Part shown: in pieces, positions 58,033 to 64,000 of the stretch
Layout: the number at the start of each line of letters is the position of its first letter
Numbering within the stretch: the first letter of the stretch is position 1
DNA from: Dentipellis sp. KUC8613
Lineage: Eukaryota > Basidiomycota > Agaricomycetes > Russulales > Hericiaceae
Direction: 5' to 3'
Assembly (NCBI GenBank): GCA_002286715.1
Contig: NSJX01000007.1
Span: 664,499 to 728,498 of the forward strand
Length of the DNA stretch: 64,000 nucleotides
Position numbers and translations under genes: made by a program
Notes under the pieces: generated by a model
Databases searched by the model: none
Told to the model about the DNA's origin: nothing
The model's input: the letters and a program-made list of their open reading frames with translations, nothing else

Positions 58033-59247
58033 CTATGCTACAGAACTGGCAAGATACTCCTCCCGTACCTTGTGGTAGTAGATAAATTGTCCGAGCACCT
58101 GGCCAAGCGCGCACATGTCAGCCTGATACACAGACCAATGTGGCTGCACTTACCACAACATCCAGGAATATCGTCAGTAAACTCCCTAGGACCGGAACGC
58201 CTTTAGTATCGCGGACCCATGAATTAGCCTAGCACCTACCTGCCAGCCAACTTGCGTTGGCGATCAGATGCTCTTTTTCCATCGATGACACGCAAATTGA
58301 TAGTCCGTATGTCAAGTTTCCGAGGATCGAAAACAGAAATAGGCCTGGCGAGAGACCCTCGCATTTGGTCTCGAGATTTTTAACTGATAGCTGATCAGAA
58401 CGTGCCGGAGTTTCACGTGAATATGGACCTACATATCTGAGGAATACGAGACCCGACTGATATATCAAAGTGCGGAATATCAGCATGAGGAGAAAGCGAA
58501 GATATGTTGCTCCGGCTTACGGTACAGCACTGCGCTGATCCACCCAATGACCTGGCTTTTCCACTCGAGGACCTCTTTCCTTTCCGAATCGTCCTCGGAG
58601 TGACCGAACTTCTCGCTAATTGCCCAAGCCAAGATACCGGTGGCGAATACAAAGAAGACAGCTGTCGCGTATACTAGGACTGTGCGTTTCGTTGAACTAG
58701 GCTTCGTTTCTAGATGGTGTTCATGGGATTCAGACAATAGAGGTGTTTCTTCGTGAGATTCCACTGGAGCAGATGGAGAATCGGAGATAGTGTCCTTCCC
58801 CGAGCGCCGGCGGCCAGCCCACCGATAGTAATATATCTGCCCAAGGAGGACGAGATCGCAGAACGTGTACTATGGACAGCGGCGTGAGTCTCAAAGATGA
58901 TGTAGAAGAAGCAAAGCTACTCACATACACTGCCAGAATAATGACAGTGGGCAAGAGGTGAGCCATGACACCCCCGACAAGGTTACAGAGGTCTCCGACT
59001 AGCCATATTGCCACAAATAGAACGCTTACAGCCTCTCCAGACTTAAGTTGGTAGTTTTCCAATACTTGTGGAGAGTATACGACTATCCTGTCTGAAAATC
59101 AGACTCTAGGAGACGGATACGAGCGAATGCAGACTTACCAGCAGGCTATGGAGATCCAGCCAAGCTGAGCACAGGGCTTTAGGAACATCCAGATAGATTT
59201 AGAAGCTTTGAGCGTACCGCACTACTCAGCGAGTCATTAGACCCCAT
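58033..59247 (-). CDS. PQ-loop repeat vacuolar/lysosomal amino-acid transporter
   Basis: MGSNDSLSSA (ATG 59247) splices to LGWISIACW and IVVYSPQVLENYQLKSGEAV, which holds the first PQ motif. Next come SVLFVAIWLVGDLCNLVGGV, MAHLLPTVIILAVYYTFCDL and VLLGQIYYYRWAGRRRSG, then a polar loop. The second half reads ILAWAISEKFGHSEDDSERK and VIGWISAVLYLGSRIPQI, which holds the second PQ motif. NLETKCEGLSPGLFLFSIL, YGLSICVSSMEKEHLIANAS and WLAGVPVLGSLLTIFLDVVV follow, and the protein ends EEYLASSVA-stop (58033-58035). Seven helices and two PQ loops match Ypq1/PQLC2, which exports cationic amino acids from vacuoles. Nine or so introns, all short. Confidence 0.9.
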
Positions 59248-59460
59248 GGAGGATATGGGTCCTAGAGTCTAAGGATTCTTCCACTGCAAGAACGGCGGGG
59301 ACACTGAAAAGTAAGAGAAAAAGCGGATGTGGAGAAGTGACGGCCGTGCCGCCGGAGGATGCCGGCTTGCCGTCACAGGCATTACAGCATCCGACGCGAC
59401 AGCATCGGCCACTTGCTCAGGGTGTTGCGTTGCAGCCCGGCTTTACTTCTCTCTACAACC

Positions 59461-60830
59461 ATGAGCAACCAGGACGCTTTCAGGAGATTCGCGCAGCAAC
59501 TGCAGAAGGCGAGCTCGGGAGGTGGAATGCCTGGAGGAACACCGAGGGGTGTCTTTGCTGGGACAGGATTGATAGTTGCTCTCATTGCAGGAGGAGTCGC
59601 GCTGAACGCGAGTTTGTACAACGGTACGTGGTCTCGAGCAAGCTATCTGTAAGTTGTTAAGTTGCACCCGCAATCTCTAGTCGACGGTGGTCACCGTGCT
59701 ATCAAATACACAAGGTGACGGTCTTGCAGACAGTGCTGAATGCTTCGCTGAACCTTTGCTTTCACAGACTTCACGGTGTGACAGAGGATGTTTACCCCGA
59801 AGGAACCCATTTTATGGTCAGTGTCGCGTCCACGAACATTTTTCTTACAAGGATCCTCAGAGCCGTCTTGAAAAGATCCCGTGGTTGGAGACTCCGATTG
59901 TGTTCGACATCCGAGCCAAGCCAAGGAGTATTGCCAGCTTGACTGGTACAAAAGGTAGCGTGCTGACTCGTCTTGGCCTCCCAATGCAGCTCACTCTCTC
60001 AAAGATCTTCAAATGGTCAATATCACTTGTCGTGTACTGTCGAGGCCTTCCCCGCAAGCGCTTCCCACAATTTACCGTGAACTTGGCCAAGATTTCGATG
60101 AGCGTGTGCTTCCATCCATCGTGAACGAAGTCTTGAAGAGTGTCGTGGCGCAGTTCAATGCCAGCCAGCTGATCACGCAACGTGAAATGGTATTCTTGTC
60201 ACTGTTCCGAATAGCACCCAAGCATTTACACTGTTCCGGACAGGTATCCCGTCTTGTCAGGGAGAACTTGACAACGCGCGCTCTTCGGTTCAACCTCGTT
60301 CTCGATGACGTCTCAATTACCCACGTAGCATTCTCACCAGAGTTCACACACGCCGTCGAAGCGAAGCAGGTCGGTGTCTTTGCCTGTCGTCTTTTTCCAG
60401 CGACTGACATTGTCACTTGTCACATCCTTCAGGTCGCCCAACAAACGGCGCTCCGCGCTGCCTTCCTTGTGGATCAGGCGATACAGGAGAAGCAGGTCAG
60501 TTTCAATGGAGGCGGAGTGTACACGCTGTCAGACTGACTTCCTTCCCCCAGTCTATTATTGTTCGGGCGCAAGGAGAAGCCCGCAGCGCAGAGCTCATCG
60601 GCGAAGCCGTGCGGTCTAACAAAGGCTTCCTGCAGTTGAGGAGACTCGAGGCCGCCCGCGACATTGCAACATTGCTTGCCGCCTCCGGGAACAAGGTCAT
60701 GCTTGATTCGCAATCTCTTCTGCTCAACGGTAAGAGCGCCATACCTGCTTATTATACTCCTGTGCATCTCTGACTGCTCGCTGTAGTGACCACGGACGAC
60801 GTGCAGAATCTGTTGAAGACGAAGAAATGA
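59461..60830 (+). CDS. PHB2: prohibitin-2
   Basis: Ring-forming chaperone of the inner mitochondrial membrane. [20 protein letters not shown] (ATG 59461) precedes an inner-membrane anchor, [20 protein letters not shown]. The SPFH domain follows: [70 protein letters not shown] and [20 protein letters not shown]. The C-terminal coiled coil is [20 protein letters not shown], then [20 protein letters not shown]. It ends [14 protein letters not shown] (60828-60830). The layout and length match PHB2 rather than PHB1. About seven short introns. It diverges from the PQ-loop gene across 213 bases. Confidence 0.95.
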
Positions 60831-61179
60831 GCACACGTTGCTTGTTCAGCTCACGTCTGTCACATTGCTGCGCGCATGCCCCACTCAGTTGTAGTACTTG
60901 TCTCATCGTTGAAGCCACTGGCCGTTCAAAACCTTCCTTTCATCGAGTTCCAGTGATTTGTGGGTGACTGAAGTTCTGTATGTGAAAATGCATTTGGTGG
61001 GTAGATGATGGGTGGTCTACCATGCTACGATTCTGCGACTGGGCGAGAGAGACGGCGGACGCAGCCGAAGCTGTCAATGCGTGTCAAAAGCACGTGGCTT
61101 GGCCGACCGCGTCTCATTGTCGAACGGTCGCAACGCTTCCGAGGAACACTAACGCGCACTCGTCCCAAGCTACTTCAGC
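60831..61179. other. intergenic region upstream of MSH5
   Basis: 349 bases between the prohibitin stop and the MSH5 start on the same strand. No coding or RNA feature is supported. Confidence 0.4.
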
Positions 61180-64000
61180 ATGACCTCCACGCGTAGTCCT
61201 ACCCCTGCAAGCCGCAAGCGGAAGGCAGGAGAGGACACACAAATGGTCGCTGAAGATGTCACTGAAGACTCTACATCCGGAGATGGAACTCATGGTAAGA
61301 AAGTTCGTTGGGGCGGTAGGTTGGACGGGAGTCTAGAAGACGGAGACGACGATGATAGTACTCGTGCCGAAAAGGTGCGTGTTCTGTGCGTGTTGCAAGT
61401 CTAGAACACCCTACACATGACGGACCCACAGATATGCATGGCCGCCTCATGCTCAGGGTACGTTCAAGTTGCCTGGTCTCGATGAAATATATGCAATGGA
61501 CAGTACCGTCGTCAGCGGGAAAATTGGCTGTTGCTACTATGATCCCGTCAAATGCATCATCTTTGTCCTCGAGGACACGCAAGAAAGCATACATTTTGAT
61601 ACTACGAAAATGCGTTGAGTGCACTCTATTTTGAACCTCCTGGTTTGTCTGACCGTGTCGCAGTGCTCGAACAAGTCTCTCCTGACGTGCTCCTCACCAG
61701 CTCTAAAGCCGATGATCAATTTACAGATATATGCCGGGACTTTGGTAGGTATTTCATACCGCGTATGTGCGCATATACTCACTTGTTGAAGCCGACACTG
61801 TCGATGTATTCTTCCAGATCAGACCTCACAAAGACTTCAATCCGCGCAAGGGCCTCAATAGAATGCTGACACTAGGATTCCTCTCAGATCTTCAAGACGA
61901 CGACCCTGGGCAGGAGGCTGTTGACTCAGATTCCCTTTCAGATGCGAGGAATGCTTACGAATTCATGACACGAAGGAAGAACGATCAAGGAGATCCGTCT
62001 TTGAAACGATGGAACGCTTCGGTCAGGATGTCGAATTTTGCATCGCTAGACAATGCTCCGCTCTGCGTGCGTACCCTCAGAAGAAAGACTGCGAGTTCCA
62101 TCGATAACAAAGGCTGCATACCTCAGATCGGCTCCATGGGTGCACTGCTCGATCATCTCGCTCGAGTAAGGGCCGTAGGGGAGCTAGAAGACTACGGCGT
62201 GGGGGGCCTGGATATTCGCGGCATAGAAGCCCTGGCCTTGTGCGCTCCTCTGCCGTCCGTTTACGTTGCGCGGACTTACACCAATCTCCAGGGACGAGGT
62301 AATGCAGATAAACGCAGACGCGCTCGCGTGAGTGCTGTCTCCATCTGTTCGGGCGTTTGTTCACCGGAGTGTCCAGATCGCTGCAGATTTTCGAAAATGA
62401 AAGCCATGCGTCCATTCATTCCGATAAGACAAAGGAAGGCCTGTCTCTATTTGGTATGCCCGATCGTAGTCTTTCTTAATGAGTCCGTGCGTGTTCTCAT
62501 GGATGTGCCTGCAAGGTATCCTGAACAATACTAGAACTGCATTGGGACGGTCCCTCATGCGAACGTGGCTCTTGCGGCCGTCTCTTCGCATCCCCGTCAT
62601 TGCCGCGCGACACGATGCAGTCGCGTGTTTCGTAAACGGTGACAATCTCATCGCTGCCCGAGCCATGCACAATCACCTCAAGGGGATCAAGAATGTTCCA
62701 AGAATCCTGTCGGCCATGAAGTCGGGCAAAGCTGGGATCATCGAATGGCAAGGGTTGGTGAAGGTCAGGGTTCTAAAGAAAGACCTGACGTCATCTAAGC
62801 GCACCTCGAGTCACAGTTTGCCTTCCATACCGCCATGATTAGGGACGCGTTGACGGAGTTGAATATGGGTCATGGCGTGGAGATCGTGCAGAAGGTGGGG
62901 TTAAATCGCGGACACGCTTCAACAATGAGTCTTTCGCTGACATCATCCACTCACTGGCAGCTGGTGGCTGTCCTTGATATCTCCAGCTTCAAAGAGGCTG
63001 GGGCTATGGTCAACGAAGTGGTATGTAAATTGGAAAATTGGCACGTGCACTTAACTTACCCCACATCCGCAGATTGACTGGGAGGAGTCTGGAAGTGCTG
63101 GAAGAATTTGCGTCCGTCCTCACATAGATGAGGAGCTCGATAATCGAAAACATATCTATCACGGCATAGATACGGTGTTGGTGAGCTCTGAGCGATTCCT
63201 TCCAGTTATATCGTTCCTTCCTGACGGCCCGATCGGATGGCTAGTCGAAAGTGGCCGAGGATATTGCGGAAACAGTGCCTCCCGATTACGCCACCTCCTT
63301 GAACGTCGTGTATTTTCCTCAATTAGGTGCATTGCGTCGCGTAAATTAAAGGAACGAGGATAACGCTTACTGGATGCTCCACAGGATTTCTGGTATGCGT
63401 GCCGATGCTTGAAGAATGGAAATCAGACGAAGGCATACGTGTCCTTGACGGGTGGACGTTTCAGGTGGGTGGTCAATCCTGTATGGGGTTAAGTTGTTTC
63501 TCTGACCGACATTACTGCAGTTCTCGTCTGAGTGCGTTTGTTTACGTCTCGACGGCGAGGCATCTTTGAATCTCGACGTTTGTCAGGGCACACGTGTACT
63601 TCAAGTCCGAAAAAATGCACGGTAAGCGTGTAGGATTGATGAAGAGGCATATCCAGTCATTCATGCTTTGCTTGAGATCTGGACATGCACATCGGGGATC
63701 TTTATCCATCCATCGTCGGTAAGTGTCGTCACTGCCGTGAGCTATGACCAATTTTATCTTTTTATTCACAATTTCTCAAAGACAGGGAGCTCGAGATAAT
63801 ACAAGAGTTGCAAGAGAAAGTCCTCGCGTACGAGAAAGCCATGGGTGATGCTTGTGACACATGCGCCGAGTTGGACTGCCTTCTCAGCTTCGCAGAAGCA
63901 ACTAATGCGTACGGGTACACCCGTCCGGAAATGAGTGAGGAAAATATAATCAATATCAAGGCCGGACGGTATGTCATGCATTTCCCCCCACGCCTCCCCC
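61180..64000 (+). CDS. MSH5: MutS homologue 5, partial (3' end beyond window)
   Basis: Meiosis-specific MutS protein that with Msh4 clamps recombination intermediates to promote crossovers. After a basic and acidic leader (MTSTRSPTPASRKRKAGEDT), the MutS connector region reads VVSGKIGCCYYDPVKCIIFV, LEDTQESIHFDTTKM and LLEQVSPDVLLTSSKADDQF. The core/lever region follows: IGSMGALLDHLARVRAVGEL, NNTRTALGRSLMRTWLLRPS, LKGIKNVPRILSAMKSGKAG, IRDALTELNMGHGVEIVQKF, IDWEESGSAGRICVRPHIDE and ELEIIQELQEKVLAYEKAMG. The frame is still open at AYGYTRPEMSEENIINIKAG near the edge. The ATPase domain (Walker A) would lie to the right. No frameshift is seen in the visible part. Confidence 0.9.

Noticed and set aside
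1..64000. tRNA, rRNA, CRISPR array, transposase or reverse transcriptase
   Set aside because: Read through both strands for B-box-like and integrase/RT motifs and direct repeats; nothing convincing was seen, though a structured-RNA search was not possible.

Overview
The window looks like about 64 kb of nuclear chromosome from a filamentous basidiomycete, most likely an Agaricomycete. It is gene-dense and both strands are used. Almost every gene is cut by many short introns (about 50-60 bases, GT..AG). The gene content is fungal: AN1 zinc-finger, CSC1-type channel, EAF7, and a mitochondrial acetohydroxy-acid pathway enzyme. A GH131 glucanase with a C-terminal CBM1 and a GDSL-type esterase suggest a plant-cell-wall degrader. 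The species is not identifiable by eye. I saw no rRNA, tRNA, CRISPR array or recognisable transposon.

Layout, left to right: ILV3 dihydroxy-acid dehydratase (+); RIO1 kinase (-); a small membrane protein (+); an orphan seven-helix membrane protein (-); an intronless orphan (+); a UPF0739-like gene (+); a WD40-cyclophilin PPWD1 homologue (-); an AN1 zinc-finger protein (-); a histidine-phosphatase-superfamily protein (+); mitochondrial ribosomal protein bL35 (-); UFD2 ubiquitin E4 (+); EAF7 NuA4 subunit (-); a RasGEF (+); ribosomal protein L17/uL22 (-); a doubtful small gene (+); the TORC2 subunit Rictor/Ste20/Avo3 (+); NDUFS4 of complex I (+); a CSC1/OSCA channel (+); GH131-CBM1 (+); a membrane-anchored Cu/Zn superoxide dismutase (-); a CE16-like GDSL esterase (+); a VAP/Scs2 ER tether (-); a Ypk1/Gad8-type AGC kinase (+); an amino-acid permease (-); a G-patch protein (+); an F-box-like protein (-); a PQ-loop vacuolar transporter (-); prohibitin-2 (+); and the start of MSH5 (+), which runs off the right edge.

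Most genes are unrelated housekeeping functions. Two groupings deserve attention. (1) The TORC2 scaffold Rictor and a Ypk1/Gad8-type kinase, the known class of TORC2 substrate, lie about 13 kb apart, with a RasGEF just upstream of Rictor. (2) Three consecutive genes at 41.6-46.1 kb all encode proteins entering the secretory pathway: the glucanase, the signal-anchored SOD and the esterase. No gene set here clearly forms a new defence or biosynthetic system. The novelty lies in a few unrecognised genes and in splicing oddities. All CDS coordinates span introns. Starts and ends are stated from codons I located; internal splice sites are inferred from reading-frame continuity.
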